A DNA stretch of 64,000 nt from Qaidamihabitans albus (GTDB lineage: Bacteria; Actinomycetota; Actinomycetes; Mycobacteriales; Pseudonocardiaceae). Both the position numbers and the translations under genes were made by a program. Shown piece by piece: positions 40,619 through 49,294 of the stretch (the first letter of the stretch is position 1; each line of letters starts with the position of its first letter). Location: contig NZ_JAEHOB010000002.1 in assembly GCF_016464705.1 (NCBI RefSeq), positions 537,140 to 601,139 of the forward strand. The letters run 5' to 3'. Below the pieces are notes generated by a model that had not been told where the DNA came from, ran no database searches, and saw only the letters and a list, made by a program, of their open reading frames with translations.

Positions 40619-41994
40619 GGTTCACCTCGCTCAGGGGTCGGGGGCTCCGGTCCGGGTTCCTGCGGCGCGAGCGGCAGCGGCGTGCCGGCGAGCCTGCGCA
40701 GGACGTAGAGGGTGGCGGCGGTGAGCAGCACGTAGACGCCGGACACCACGGCCAGCCCGGTGCCGAGCCCCGGCACGGGGGTCACCGCGTCCTCCACCCG
40801 CAGGACGCCCCATACGATCCACGGCTGCCTGCCGACCTCGGTGGTCACCCAGCCTGCCTCCAGTGCCAGCACGGCGGCCAGGCCGGACAACGCCGCGAAC
40901 CGGTAGAACCAGCGGGACTCCGGCAGCCGCTTGCGCCGCCACCGCACGAGCAGGCACCAGAGACCGAGCACGAGCAGGGCGACGCCCATCGCGACCATCA
41001 GCTGGAACGACCAGTGCACGACGTTGACCGGCGGGCGGTCGGCGGCGGGCACCTCGGCCAGGCCGGTGATCGTGGCGCCGGGATCCCAGTGCGCCAGCAG
41101 CGACAGCGCGTTGGGGATCTCCAGCGCGTAGTGCAGTTCGCCGTCGCGGTAGATGCCGCCGAGGTGCAGGGAGGCTCCCGCCGTCGTCTCGTAGAGGCCC
41201 TCGATGGCGGCGAGCTTCGCGGGCTGGTTCGTGGCCAGGAACTTCGCCGCCCAGTCGCCGACACCGATCTGCACCGGGGTGAGGACCGCGGCGACGGTGA
41301 ACGGCACGGCGAAGCCGAGCCGGTGGTAGCGGTCCCGCCTGCCGCGCAGGATGGCCACCGCGTAGACGCTCGCCATGCCGAAACCGGCCACCATGAACGC
41401 CGCGAGGATCATGTGCGTCGTCTGCGGCGGTGTGGCCGGGTTGAACATGGCCGCCCACGGGTCGACGCCGGTCAGGGTCCCGTTCTCCAGGTCGAATCCG
41501 CGCGGCTGGTTCATCCACGCGTTCGCGCAGACCACGAAGAACGCCGAGGCGACACCCGCGACACACACCGGGAGCCCCGTGAGCAGGTGCACGCGGGGCG
41601 GCAGCCGGTCCCAGGCGTAGAGGTAGATCCCGAGGAAGATCGCCTCGATGAAGAACGCGAAACCCTCCAGGGTGAACGGCAGGCCGATCACCTGGCCGTA
41701 GGTCTCCATCATCCCGGGCCACAGCACGCCCATCTCGAAGCTCAGGATGGTCCCGGACACGGCACCGACGGCGAACAGGACGCCCATCGCCTTGGCCCAG
41801 CGGTGCGCGAGCAACTCGTAGACCTCGTCGCCGGTGCGGATCGCGCGCCACTCGGCGAACACGGTGATGGCCGGCATGCCGACACCGAAGCAGGCGATGA
41901 TGATGTGCCAGCCCAACGACAGCCCCATCTGCATCCGGGCCGCCATGAGGTCACCCGGGGTCGCGGCGTCCGCGAGCACCTGCCAGCCTGCCAC
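40615..41994 (-). CDS. cydA: Cytochrome bd oxidase subunit I
   Basis: 459 aa heme-bearing subunit. The N-terminal LGWHIIIACFGVGMPAI supplies a heme-ligand His, and GVLWPGMMETYGQVIGLPFTLEGFAFFIEAIFLG and GRQPWIVWGVLRVEDAVTP are CydA signatures. The C-terminus is an 18-residue Pro/Glu-rich tail (from PLAPQEPG). The quinol loop looks short (non-elongated type). The start is GTG, 6 nt after GGAGG, and lies 3 bp after the MFS gene, so MFS-cydA-cydB form one transcript, apparently driven by the SigB-type promoter at 43966-43990. Confidence 0.93.
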   Translation of the reverse strand: MAGWQVLADAATPGDLMAARMQMGLSLGWHIIIACFGVGMPAITVFAEWRAIRTGDEVYELLAHRWAKAMGVLFAVGAVSGTILSFEMGVLWPGMMETYGQVIGLPFTLEGFAFFIEAIFLGIYLYAWDRLPPRVHLLTGLPVCVAGVASAFFVVCANAWMNQPRGFDLENGTLTGVDPWAAMFNPATPPQTTHMILAAFMVAGFGMASVYAVAILRGRRDRYHRLGFAVPFTVAAVLTPVQIGVGDWAAKFLATNQPAKLAAIEGLYETTAGASLHLGGIYRDGELHYALEIPNALSLLAHWDPGATITGLAEVPAADRPPVNVVHWSFQLMVAMGVALLVLGLWCLLVRWRRKRLPESRWFYRFAALSGLAAVLALEAGWVTTEVGRQPWIVWGVLRVEDAVTPVPGLGTGLAVVSGVYVLLTAATLYVLRRLAGTPLPLAPQEPGPEPPTPERGEP

Positions 41995-41997
41995 GGG

Positions 41998-43956
41998 CTA
42001 CCTCCCCGTGCGCCGCTCGTCACCGGCGGGCCCGTACGTGCGGCGGGAAAGCCGTCGTGCCCTGCCGTCCTGGACCGCCGCCCGCAGCGCGGCGCCGAAA
42101 CGGCCAGGACCCCAGTAACGGGCGCCGACCATCTCGGCCAGGGTCTCGCGTCGCGTGGGGCCGTGCTCCCGCAGCGCGTGGTCGATCATCTCGATCTCGA
42201 GTTCCAGGGCCTCCTCGGCGGCGACCACGTCTGCCGGTTCCATACCGATCCCCCAGGTACGGGGCAGTGAGCCGGGGCCCGGCCGCCACCGCCGCGCGCC
42301 CTCGCGTTCGCGCTCCGCGCGGCTGGTGACGCGCGCCAGCGCGCGGCGGGACCGCTCCGCGTCGGCGCGGCGCCGGGCGGCGGCCCGCTCGGCGATCTCC
42401 GCCCGGCGTTCGGCCTCGACCCGCCGCCTGCGCTCGGCCTCCGGATCGGTTCCGCCGTCCGGTTCGGACGTCTCTTCCGGACCACCTTCGCCTTCCGGAG
42501 CACCTTCCTCGGCCTCCTCGGCGGTGAGCGGTTTCGCGATGTCCTCGAGGGAGTTCTTCTCGGCCCGCACGCCGAACACGATCTCGGCCACCCCGCCGAG
42601 CGCCATCACGGAGGCACTGACGGCGAACCCGATGGCCACCAGCCCGCGGTCGCCGGTGCCGATGAGCTGCCCGAACAACAGCGGGCCGATGATGCCGCCG
42701 AGACCGGTGCCGGCGGCGTAGAAGAACGCGATCGCGAGCGCCCTGGTCTCCATCGGGAAGATCTCGCTCACGGTCAGGTACGCGGCGCTGGCCCCGGCGG
42801 AGGCGAGGAAGAAGGTCGCCACGACGAAGCCGAGGAACGTCCACTGACCGCCGAAGCTGGTCAGGAACACCCAGAGCAGGGGCACCGTCAGCAGCGCGGA
42901 GCCGAGGTAGGACAGGGTGATCATCGGCTTGCGGCCGACGGTGTCGAACAGCCGGCCCAGCGTCACCGGGCCGAGGAAGTTGCCGATCGCGTAGGCGATC
43001 ACGAACACGGGCACGAAACCGGACGCGACGTCGTAGTAGTTGCTGAAGAGGGTACCGAGGTTGAAGGTGATGCCGTTGTAGATGAACGCCTGGCCGACGA
43101 ACAGCGCCAGCCCCAGCACGGCGCGCTTGGGATACACCTTGAACGCGGTGCGGGCGATGGTGCGGAACGGGATCGTCCTGCGCTGCCGCACGGTGATCGA
43201 GTCGCGCGGCTCGCCGAGCGACTCACCGGTCTCCTCCCGGACGCTGTCCTCGATGCCGCCGACGATCCGCTCGGCCTCCTCCTGCCTGCCGTGGATGAAC
43301 AGCCAGCGAGGGCTCTCCGGCACGTGCCTGCGCACCAGCAGGATGACGAAACCGAGTAGCGCGCCCATGCCGAAGGCCAGCCGCCAGCCGATGTCGAGCG
43401 GGAAGATCGCCGTGTTGAGGAACAGGATCGCCAGCGCGGAGCCGATCGCGGCACCCAGCCAGTAGGTGCCGTTGATGACGAGGTCGACGCGGCCGCGCAC
43501 GCGGGCGGGCATCAGCTCGTCGATGGCCGAGTTGATCGCGGCGTACTCGCCGCCGATCCCAGCGCCGGTGAAGAACCGGGCGAGGAAGAAGTACCACGGG
43601 GTGAACGCGAAGGCGGTGGCCACCGTCGCGGCGACGTAGACGGCGAGCGTGATGATGAACAGCTTCTTGCGGCCGAACCGGTCGGTGAGCTGGCCGAAGA
43701 AGAGTGCGCCGAGACAGGCGCCGGTGACGTAGAAGGCGGCGGCGATACCGATCTGGCCCGGCGTGAGGTTGATACCACTGCCCTGCTCGGTGAGCCGCGC
43801 GGCCACCGAGCCGACGATGGTGACCTCGAGCCCGTCCAGGATCCAGACCGTGCCCAGCCCGATCAGCACCCGCCAGTGAAACCGTGACCAGGGGAGCCGA
43901 TCCATCCGCGACGGCACCTTGGTCTCGATCGTTCCCGTCTCCACCGCAGTACTCAT
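41998..43956 (-). CDS. MFS transporter with long C-terminal extension
   Basis: 652 aa. Residues up to about 480 form a 12-helix major facilitator of the sugar/metabolite:H+ symporter type (FGQLTDRFGRKKLF, HVPESPRWLFIHG, GRLFDTVGRKPM). About 170 further residues follow: an acidic Glu/Gly linker, an Arg/Ala/Glu-rich coiled coil (EAERRRRVEAERRAEIAERA) and a terminal globular part (DHALREHGPTRRETLAEMVG) resembling a small winged helix. Substrate unknown. It heads the operon with cydAB and has a near-perfect SigB-type promoter 9 bp upstream of the ATG. Confidence 0.8.
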   Translation of the reverse strand: MSTAVETGTIETKVPSRMDRLPWSRFHWRVLIGLGTVWILDGLEVTIVGSVAARLTEQGSGINLTPGQIGIAAAFYVTGACLGALFFGQLTDRFGRKKLFIITLAVYVAATVATAFAFTPWYFFLARFFTGAGIGGEYAAINSAIDELMPARVRGRVDLVINGTYWLGAAIGSALAILFLNTAIFPLDIGWRLAFGMGALLGFVILLVRRHVPESPRWLFIHGRQEEAERIVGGIEDSVREETGESLGEPRDSITVRQRRTIPFRTIARTAFKVYPKRAVLGLALFVGQAFIYNGITFNLGTLFSNYYDVASGFVPVFVIAYAIGNFLGPVTLGRLFDTVGRKPMITLSYLGSALLTVPLLWVFLTSFGGQWTFLGFVVATFFLASAGASAAYLTVSEIFPMETRALAIAFFYAAGTGLGGIIGPLLFGQLIGTGDRGLVAIGFAVSASVMALGGVAEIVFGVRAEKNSLEDIAKPLTAEEAEEGAPEGEGGPEETSEPDGGTDPEAERRRRVEAERRAEIAERAAARRRADAERSRRALARVTSRAEREREGARRWRPGPGSLPRTWGIGMEPADVVAAEEALELEIEMIDHALREHGPTRRETLAEMVGARYWGPGRFGAALRAAVQDGRARRLSRRTYGPAGDERRTGR

Positions 43957-43965
43957 GGCCAGGCA

Positions 43966-43990
43966 CTACCCGCGTGCGCGGCACGGAAAC
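43966..43990 (-). promoter_or_regulatory. SigB/SigF-type promoter GTTT-N15-GGGTAG
   Basis: Minus strand: GTTT (43990-43987), 15 bp, GGGTAG (43971-43966), 9 bp upstream of the MFS-cydA-cydB operon. Confidence 0.7.
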
Positions 43991-44077
43991 CATCCCGACT
44001 CGGTCCCCTCGCCGGGCGACGCACCGAAGGTCCGTGCGGTGAACCGCTTGGCCAGTTCCGCGCGGCCACCTACCCGG

Positions 44078-44557
44078 TCAACGGGTCGCCGTCGTCGACG
44101 CCGTGTTCCGCGTGACGCTGTCGGCGACGAGGAACTCCTCGGTGTCGTACGGCGTGTAGAGATCAGCCGCACCGAGCGCGTAGTCGGCACGGTAGTTCTC
44201 GTAGTCGAACTCCCGCACCGTTCCAGTCACCTTGACCACGTCACCCTCCTGGACTTTCCTGGCGTCCTTTCCGGACAGCACGAGCAGCGAGTCGTCGCCG
44301 TAGTCCTCACCCGCCAGCACGAAGCTCTGTGGATCGATCACCTCGGTCACGTTCGCGCTGACCGTCACCTCCTCACCGACGTACTGATCGTCGGCGAAGT
44401 AGTCGTCCTCGGTGATGTCCTCGACGTCCGCGCCGGTCTCCGGACCGGCCGTTCCGTCGTCACCACCGCAGGCGGCCACGGCGAAAGGGGAAAGCAGCAG
44501 CACCGCCACCGCGGCGACACGGCCAAGCAGGTGATTCGGCCTCCGGTGCTCGAACAT
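44078..44557 (-). CDS. OB-fold-like lipoprotein
   Basis: 159 aa. A signal peptide ends with lipobox AVAAC. The mature part is acidic, then a small beta-rich domain with VTVSANVTEVIDPQSFVLAG and VQEGDVVKVTGTVREF, the pattern of exported OB-fold proteins of unknown function. It resembles in layout the lipoprotein at 50700-51074. The ATG at 44557 is taken because the signal peptide begins there. It may be co-transcribed with the small gene at 44613. Function unknown. Confidence 0.65.
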   Translation of the reverse strand: MFEHRRPNHLLGRVAAVAVLLLSPFAVAACGGDDGTAGPETGADVEDITEDDYFADDQYVGEEVTVSANVTEVIDPQSFVLAGEDYGDDSLLVLSGKDARKVQEGDVVKVTGTVREFDYENYRADYALGAADLYTPYDTEEFLVADSVTRNTASTTATR

Positions 44558-44612
44558 CGGTGATCTCCTTCCATCGAGTCGGTCGGTGCGCGGACCGGTG
44601 TCAGCTCGGCGT

Positions 44613-44801
44613 TCACCCGCGGTGCCCAGCCAGCGACGCCGGTGACGGCCGACCGTTCTCGCCCGGAGGTGCGCACTGATGACGCGGCCGTGCTGAGGCC
44701 GCGATCGCACCGGCGTCCACTGTGCGCAGTACCCTGCCGGCTATCCGGATGACGGTGAGTGCGCCATCCTCCCGGTCCGGGTCCCTGTCTCCGTACCGCA
44801 T
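44613..44801 (-). CDS. Small hypothetical protein, possibly leaderless
   Basis: 62 aa with no recognised motif; charged N-terminus and a small Ala-rich centre. There is no Shine-Dalgarno sequence, but a full GTTT-N15-GGGTAG promoter ends 10 bp before the ATG, the same spacing as at several neighbouring genes, which supports leaderless expression. The alternative is that this is the long leader of the lipoprotein gene at 44557. Confidence 0.4.
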   Translation of the reverse strand: MRYGDRDPDREDGALTVIRIAGRVLRTVDAGAIAASARPRHQCAPPGENGRPSPASLAGHRG

Positions 44802-44811
44802 GCTCTGCGTG

Positions 44812-44836
44812 CTACCCCGGCACCAGCGGTCAAAAC
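44812..44836 (-). promoter_or_regulatory. SigB/SigF-type promoter GTTT-N15-GGGTAG
   Basis: Minus strand: GTTT (44836-44833), 15 bp, GGGTAG (44817-44812), pointing at the 62 aa reading at 44801 and the lipoprotein at 44557. Confidence 0.6.
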
Positions 44837-44875
44837 GGACGAAACCAACACCGTTGTCCCGTCGTGACTCACGCG

Positions 44876-46189
44876 TCAGCGCACCTGCTCAGGTTCACCG
44901 AGCATGTCCCTCGGGTGTGTCCGCACGCCGTCGCGGAGCACCTGGGGAATGCGGTCCCGGAGCCGGACCAGCCGCACCGCGGCGAGCGTCAAGTACACCA
45001 CCGAGAGTGTGGTGCGCATCACCGACCGGGCGTCGTCGCCGAGCACGACACTGCCGACGACGTCACTGAGGAACAGTGCGAGGATGAGGGCGGCCTGGCG
45101 TACCGACATCCGGAGGTCGATGAGCAGGCTCATCGCGAACAGCGACTGCGCTGCCGTGAGCAGGATCGCGTGCTGCTGCGTCGGGCTCATCGGCAGACCC
45201 GAGAGGCTGCCCGCGGCGAGGGCGAACGCCGCGGGCACCATGCTGACGAGCAGCGTCCACTGGTTGATCTTCGACGAGAGCAGCGTGCCGAGTCCCTTGT
45301 CCGGCAGCTGCCGCCACGCGAACAGGCACGCAGGCACCAGTTCGGCCGACTCGGTCGCCAGTGGTGCGACCCACTGCACCATCAGGAACTTGTCCAGCCC
45401 CAGCAGCTGACCGGTCTGCACGATCGACTCACTGAGCGGATGCGCCATGAACACGATGACCAGCGCTGCCGAGCCCATCATGACCACCACGACCGTTCGC
45501 CGCCACGATGTGGACAGACGGTTGATGAGCGCGGGAGGTCCGATGAACTCCGGTTCCTCCTGGGGTGCCCTGGCGAGCCGGAACACGTAGAAGCCGAACA
45601 GGCACAGCAGCACGGCGGAGTCGAAGAGGGTGAGCGTCGAGCGCATCGGCATGTGCAGCATGTAGAGCGACGCGGCACCCAGTACCACGATGTCGAGGGT
45701 CGCGAGGCGCCGAAGGTTCATGGCGTAGCGGTGTCGCTCGCCTGCTCCGTTGTCGCCGCCGCCGTTCTCGCCGCCTCCGGCACGCCGCGCCCGGTGGTAG
45801 CTGACCGCTCCGACGAACACGACCACGGACCAGCCGATGCCGATGAGCAGCCGGTTGGCGCCGGTCATGTTGGCCAGTGCCAGCGACGACGTGCCCGGGT
45901 TCTGCCCGGCCTGGTAGGCGAACAGCAGGTCGATCGCGTACTCCGGCAGGATCGCGATGACCGCCAGCGCGGAGAGCGCGAGCCCGGTCGGCAGCTCCAG
46001 CTGCGCCAGCTCGGTGCCCCACACCAGCAGCAGCGCGGCGCCGATGAACGCCACGCCGTAGCAGAGCGTGCCGATCGGTGCGCTGACGTGGCCGAGCAGC
46101 AGGCGCAGCAGGAGCGCGGGGACGCACAGGCCCACCGCCACCGTCAGCGCGAGGACCTGGCGTGTTCGGGCGCCCCCGGAGGCGTTCAT
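44876..46189 (-). CDS. Sodium/calcium exchanger-like membrane protein
   Basis: 437 aa with about eleven hydrophobic segments. The two inverted alpha-repeat-like regions of the Ca2+:cation antiporter superfamily are recognisable: LELPTGLALSALAVIAILPEYAID in the first half and WVAPLATESAELVPACLFA in the second, each with a conserved acidic residue. A Gly/Asn-rich loop (GGGENGGGDNGAG) separates parts of the first half. Start at the ATG at 46189; a GTG at 46219 is an alternative. It follows the 153 aa membrane gene closely. The ion is not certain. Confidence 0.7.
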   Translation of the reverse strand: MNASGGARTRQVLALTVAVGLCVPALLLRLLLGHVSAPIGTLCYGVAFIGAALLLVWGTELAQLELPTGLALSALAVIAILPEYAIDLLFAYQAGQNPGTSSLALANMTGANRLLIGIGWSVVVFVGAVSYHRARRAGGGENGGGDNGAGERHRYAMNLRRLATLDIVVLGAASLYMLHMPMRSTLTLFDSAVLLCLFGFYVFRLARAPQEEPEFIGPPALINRLSTSWRRTVVVVMMGSAALVIVFMAHPLSESIVQTGQLLGLDKFLMVQWVAPLATESAELVPACLFAWRQLPDKGLGTLLSSKINQWTLLVSMVPAAFALAAGSLSGLPMSPTQQHAILLTAAQSLFAMSLLIDLRMSVRQAALILALFLSDVVGSVVLGDDARSVMRTTLSVVYLTLAAVRLVRLRDRIPQVLRDGVRTHPRDMLGEPEQVR

Positions 46190-46227
46190 CGCCTCCGGAG
46201 TAACCCGGTCCGGCGCCACCTACACGC

Positions 46228-46689
46228 TCACGCGAGGTCGCGGGCCTCCTCGATCCGCCGGGCGATCTTCATCTCGAGCCCGTTCAACAGCAGGTACGTC
46301 ATCGAGGCGGAGAGCGAACCGCCGAACCAGCCGAGCGTCACCGGCAGGACGAGGCCGCACAGGGCGGCCGCGCCGATGCCGGCCGAGATCGAGACGGCGC
46401 TGAACGAGCTGCCCAGTGCCACCACCTTCGTCTGCTCGTCCCCACCGAGGGACTGCCGGAAACCTTGCGTCGCGATCAGCTCGACGATCAGGAAACTCGC
46501 CACCGCACCGAGGGCGAACACCAGGATCTGCATCGCGTTCGGTGTGCCGGTCAGCGCGTTGAGCATCGCCAGCGCGCACGTGATCAGCACGGAGAAGCCG
46601 TAGGCGCCGGAGTTGTTCCGCAACGACAACCGCAACTCGCGTACGTACACGCCCGGGGATCGCTCCCGGCCGGACTCTTGAGCTGACAT
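46228..46689 (-). CDS. Four-helix membrane protein, unknown
   Basis: 153 aa with four hydrophobic segments (SVLITCALAMLNALTG, MQILVFALGAVASFLIVELIA, VSISAGIGAAALCGLVLPVTLGW, SMTYLLLNGLEMKIA). No named family is recognised. The gap to the exchanger gene is 8-38 bp depending on the start used, so the two are likely one operon and may work together. Function unknown. Confidence 0.6.
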   Translation of the reverse strand: MSAQESGRERSPGVYVRELRLSLRNNSGAYGFSVLITCALAMLNALTGTPNAMQILVFALGAVASFLIVELIATQGFRQSLGGDEQTKVVALGSSFSAVSISAGIGAAALCGLVLPVTLGWFGGSLSASMTYLLLNGLEMKIARRIEEARDLA

Positions 46690-46790
46690 CACCGCTCGCC
46701 TTCTCTCTCGCACCGGCAGAACGGTTTCAGTGTCCGTCCGGAAGGTTCACCGGGCGACCCGGCACGCAGTGGCCCCCCTGGTTCGCGTGA

Positions 46791-46814
46791 GTTTTGTCCG
46801 GAAACGACGGGTAC
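46791..46814 (+). promoter_or_regulatory. SigB/SigF-type promoter GTTT-N14-GGGTAC
   Basis: GTTT (46791-46794), 14 bp, GGGTAC (46809-46814), 46 bp upstream of the SatP-family gene at 46861. Confidence 0.7.
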
Positions 46815-46860
46815 CCGGACAGGGCAAGGTGAAGAAGACAAGACCAAGGAGCTCACGCAA

Positions 46861-47616
46861 ATGACCCGCAGTGCAACCGCGACCAACGGTCACGGGCAGA
46901 GGGATCAGTCCGAGTTCACCTTCTGGAAGGACCACACACACATCAACCTGAGCCCGGTGGCGGCGCCGTCGATACTGGGCCTGTACGGCTTCGCGGTGGC
47001 CACCTTCATGGTCGCGGCGAATCTCGGCGGCTGGTACGGCAACGACACCACGACGCCGCTGGTGCTGGCGCCGTTCGCGTTCACGATCGGTGGTATCGCG
47101 CAGTTCCTCGCCGGCATGTGGGCCTACCGCGCCCGCGACGCGCTGGCGACCGGCATCCACGGTGCCTGGGGTTCGTTCTGGATCGCCTACGGCATCTACC
47201 ACCTGCTCGTCGCGGTAGGCGTGGTGCCGGGCACGGCGACCAGTGCGATCGCCGCCAGCGCGTTCGGCTTCTGGTTCATCGGCCTGGCCGCCATCACCTG
47301 GGTCGGCGCGTTCGCCGCGGCCGCGGAGAACCTGGCGATCTCGCTGGTGCTGCTGGTGCTCGCCGCGGGCGCCACGCTGCTCGCGATCGGGCTCATCGCA
47401 GGTCTGCCGCTGGTGGAGACCATCGCCGGCAACGTGCTGGTCGCCTCCGCCGTGATCGCGTGGTACGCGGCCAGCGCGATGGTGCTGGAGGCCGCGTTCA
47501 AGCGCGTCGTCCTGCCGATGGGCAAGCGGGGCCCCGAGCCGAACACGCCCGGAGCCAAGCCGAAGGAGACCATCCAGTACTCCCTCGGCGAGCCCGGCGT
47601 GAAGGTCGGCCAGTGA
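46861..47616 (+). CDS. GPR1/FUN34/YaaH (SatP-type) acetate/succinate transporter homologue
   Basis: 251 aa with six transmembrane helices. The family's NPAPLGL-type N-terminal motif is degenerate here (SPVAAPSILGLYGFA), while GIAQFLAGMWAYRARDALATGIHGAWGSFWIAYG is a strong match to the second conserved region. It would move acetate or related short acids, or ammonium in some members. AAGGAG lies 9 nt before the ATG and a GTTT-N14-GGGTAC promoter lies upstream. A strong stem-loop follows the gene. Confidence 0.8.
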   Translation: MTRSATATNGHGQRDQSEFTFWKDHTHINLSPVAAPSILGLYGFAVATFMVAANLGGWYGNDTTTPLVLAPFAFTIGGIAQFLAGMWAYRARDALATGIHGAWGSFWIAYGIYHLLVAVGVVPGTATSAIAASAFGFWFIGLAAITWVGAFAAAAENLAISLVLLVLAAGATLLAIGLIAGLPLVETIAGNVLVASAVIAWYAASAMVLEAAFKRVVLPMGKRGPEPNTPGAKPKETIQYSLGEPGVKVGQ

Positions 47617-47635
47617 CCGTCGCACCCGAAAGGGA

Positions 47636-47662
47636 AAGCGCCCCGGAACCTCCGGGGCGCTT
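47636..47662. terminator. Bidirectional rho-independent-like terminator
   Basis: 11 bp perfect arms AAGCGCCCCGG (47636-47646) and CCGGGGCGCTT (47652-47662), a 5 nt loop, and a CCTTTG tail. It lies between the convergent genes ending at 47616 and 47690. Confidence 0.8.
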
Positions 47663-47689
47663 CCTTTGTGGCCGTGTTTCGTGCGCGGC

Positions 47690-48217
47690 TCAGGACCTGG
47701 GTGACTCGACGTCGCCGATGCCGGGCGCACCTTCGCGGGCCAGCGTCTGCCGCGCCCGCTCCGCGACCTCGGTGTCCACCAGCACCTGGTAGGACTTGGC
47801 ACGGAAGCTGGGCACCGAGCGGAAGTCCCGCCTGCCGCCGGTGGTGGCGTGCCCGGCCAGGCCGAGCAGCGCCCCCAGCACGGCACCGACGACGGCGCCG
47901 AACACCGCGCCGTAGAGCGCCAGCAGCAGGTAGCCGATCACCGGCGACACCCAGCCGAACAGTCCGAAGATCCAGCCGAACAGTGCACCCACGACCGCAC
48001 CGGTCACGGCCCCGCGGCCGGCGGCCGACCAGTACGTGTAGCGGCCCGTGATCTGCTCCACCATGTCCAGTCCGCGGCCGACGATGACCGTTCGCTGCAC
48101 CGGGAACTCGTGGTCGGAGAGGTAGTCCACGGCCCGTTCGGCCTGTTCGTAGTCCGGGTAGCTCGCGACGACCTCCTGTGGTGTCGCGCGGGTCGCGGTC
48201 TCGTGCTGAGCGCTCAT
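47690..48217 (-). CDS. General stress protein 17M-like membrane protein
   Basis: 175 aa. The N-terminal YPDYEQAERAVDYLSDHEFPVQRTVIVGRGL is the domain seen in general-stress-protein-17M-type proteins. A glycine-rich double hydrophobic region follows (GAVTGAVVGALFGWIFGLFGW and LLLALYGAVFGAVVGAVLGALLGL), and then a beta-rich C-terminal segment. The ATG overlaps the upstream universal stress protein stop (ATGA) with AGGAGG in place, so the two are coupled. Function unknown; stress-linked. Confidence 0.75.
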   Translation of the reverse strand: MSAQHETATRATPQEVVASYPDYEQAERAVDYLSDHEFPVQRTVIVGRGLDMVEQITGRYTYWSAAGRGAVTGAVVGALFGWIFGLFGWVSPVIGYLLLALYGAVFGAVVGAVLGALLGLAGHATTGGRRDFRSVPSFRAKSYQVLVDTEVAERARQTLAREGAPGIGDVESPRS

Positions 48218-49215
48218 GGCGATCCTCCTTCGTCCTTCCTGACGTCGTTGCTGACCTCGCTGCCGTGCGCACTGCCTTCGTCCAGGTCTCGCAGCAGGGC
48301 CACCGGGCACGGCGCGTGGTAGAGCACGGCGTGGCTGACCGAGCCGAGCAGCACCCTGCGGGCGGGGCCACGGCCGTGGCTGCCGACCACGAGCAGGCCG
48401 GCGTCCTTGGCGAGGCGAAGCAGCGCGTCGGCGGGCCGGTCGGCCACGGACTCCCACTCGACCGGTACGTCCGGGTAGCGGTCCCGCCTGCTCTCCACGT
48501 GGTTCTTCGCCAGGTCGTCGGTGATGTCGCCTGCCCGTTCGTTGCCGACCTGGCCGAGCGGTGCGCTGGCCAGGATGTCCAGTGGCCAGTCCGACCACGC
48601 GTGCACGGCGCGGACCGGGACACCGCGGCGGGCGGCGAAGCCGAGTGCGAACTCGACCGCCCGGTCGCTGGTGGCGGAGCCGTCGACGCCGACGACGACC
48701 GGCCCGGAGGAAGCGGCCGCGCCGGTGGGGCCGGCGCTCTCCTCGCTGTCCTCGCCGTCGCGGACGACGATCATCGGGCATCGCAGGGTGCGGGCCAGTT
48801 CGGCGATGCTCGAGCCGAGCACCGCGCGGTACACCGCGCCGCGGCCGGAGGCGCCGAAGACCGCGAGTTCCGGTTCGGCCCTGGCCTCCAGGTCGGGAAG
48901 GGTCTCCTCCGGCGGCCCGTCGGGCATCAGGGACGTGACGGTGAGGTCCGGATACGTCCGGCGGCACTCCGCCACCAGGCCCTCCAGGTCCGCCTCGGCG
49001 TACTCACGGATCCGGTCGACGCCGTACTCGGACGCGGTCGTCGCGCCACGGGCGAGGAACGGGATTCCCCACTCGAACGACTGGACGATCAGCAGCGGAC
49101 GGTTCCGTGCCTTCGCCTCCTCCGCCGCCCAGTGCACCGCGCGCCGCGCGTTGTCGGAGCCGTCGAACCCGGCCATGACCGCGCCGCGTTCGATCTCCTG
49201 CACGGAAGCGGACAA
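48214..49215 (-). CDS. Tandem universal stress protein (UspA family), TTG start
   Basis: 333 aa with two Usp domains. The first starts AVMAGFDGSDNARRAVHWA and the second VVVGVDGSATSDRAVEFAL. ATP-loop-like G2xG9G(S/T) motifs are visible: VFGASGRGAVYRAVLGSS in domain 1 and VVGSHGRGPARRVLLGS in domain 2. The start is set at a TTG (49215) because AGGAGG lies 6 nt before it and no ATG fits between it and the domain. Expected to be a cytosolic nucleotide-binding stress protein. A weak GCGT-N16-GGGTAA lies upstream (49253-49278). Confidence 0.85.
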   Translation of the reverse strand: MSASVQEIERGAVMAGFDGSDNARRAVHWAAEEAKARNRPLLIVQSFEWGIPFLARGATTASEYGVDRIREYAEADLEGLVAECRRTYPDLTVTSLMPDGPPEETLPDLEARAEPELAVFGASGRGAVYRAVLGSSIAELARTLRCPMIVVRDGEDSEESAGPTGAAASSGPVVVGVDGSATSDRAVEFALGFAARRGVPVRAVHAWSDWPLDILASAPLGQVGNERAGDITDDLAKNHVESRRDRYPDVPVEWESVADRPADALLRLAKDAGLLVVGSHGRGPARRVLLGSVSHAVLYHAPCPVALLRDLDEGSAHGSEVSNDVRKDEGGSP

Positions 49216-49294
49216 TGTCGGCCTCCTTTCGATTGCTCCCCCGCTGTCCTGGTTACCCGGTGGCGACGGTCCGTACGCGCGGAGGAGGGTGCTG

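Noticed and set aside
44729..44734. GGGTAC on the minus strand upstream of the OB-fold lipoprotein
   Set aside because: No GNNT within 14-16 bp, and it is 170 bp from the start codon.
44759..46603. 614-codon open frame opposite the exchanger-like gene
   Set aside because: His/Arg-rich shadow; the minus-strand frame has transmembrane helices and alpha-repeat motifs.
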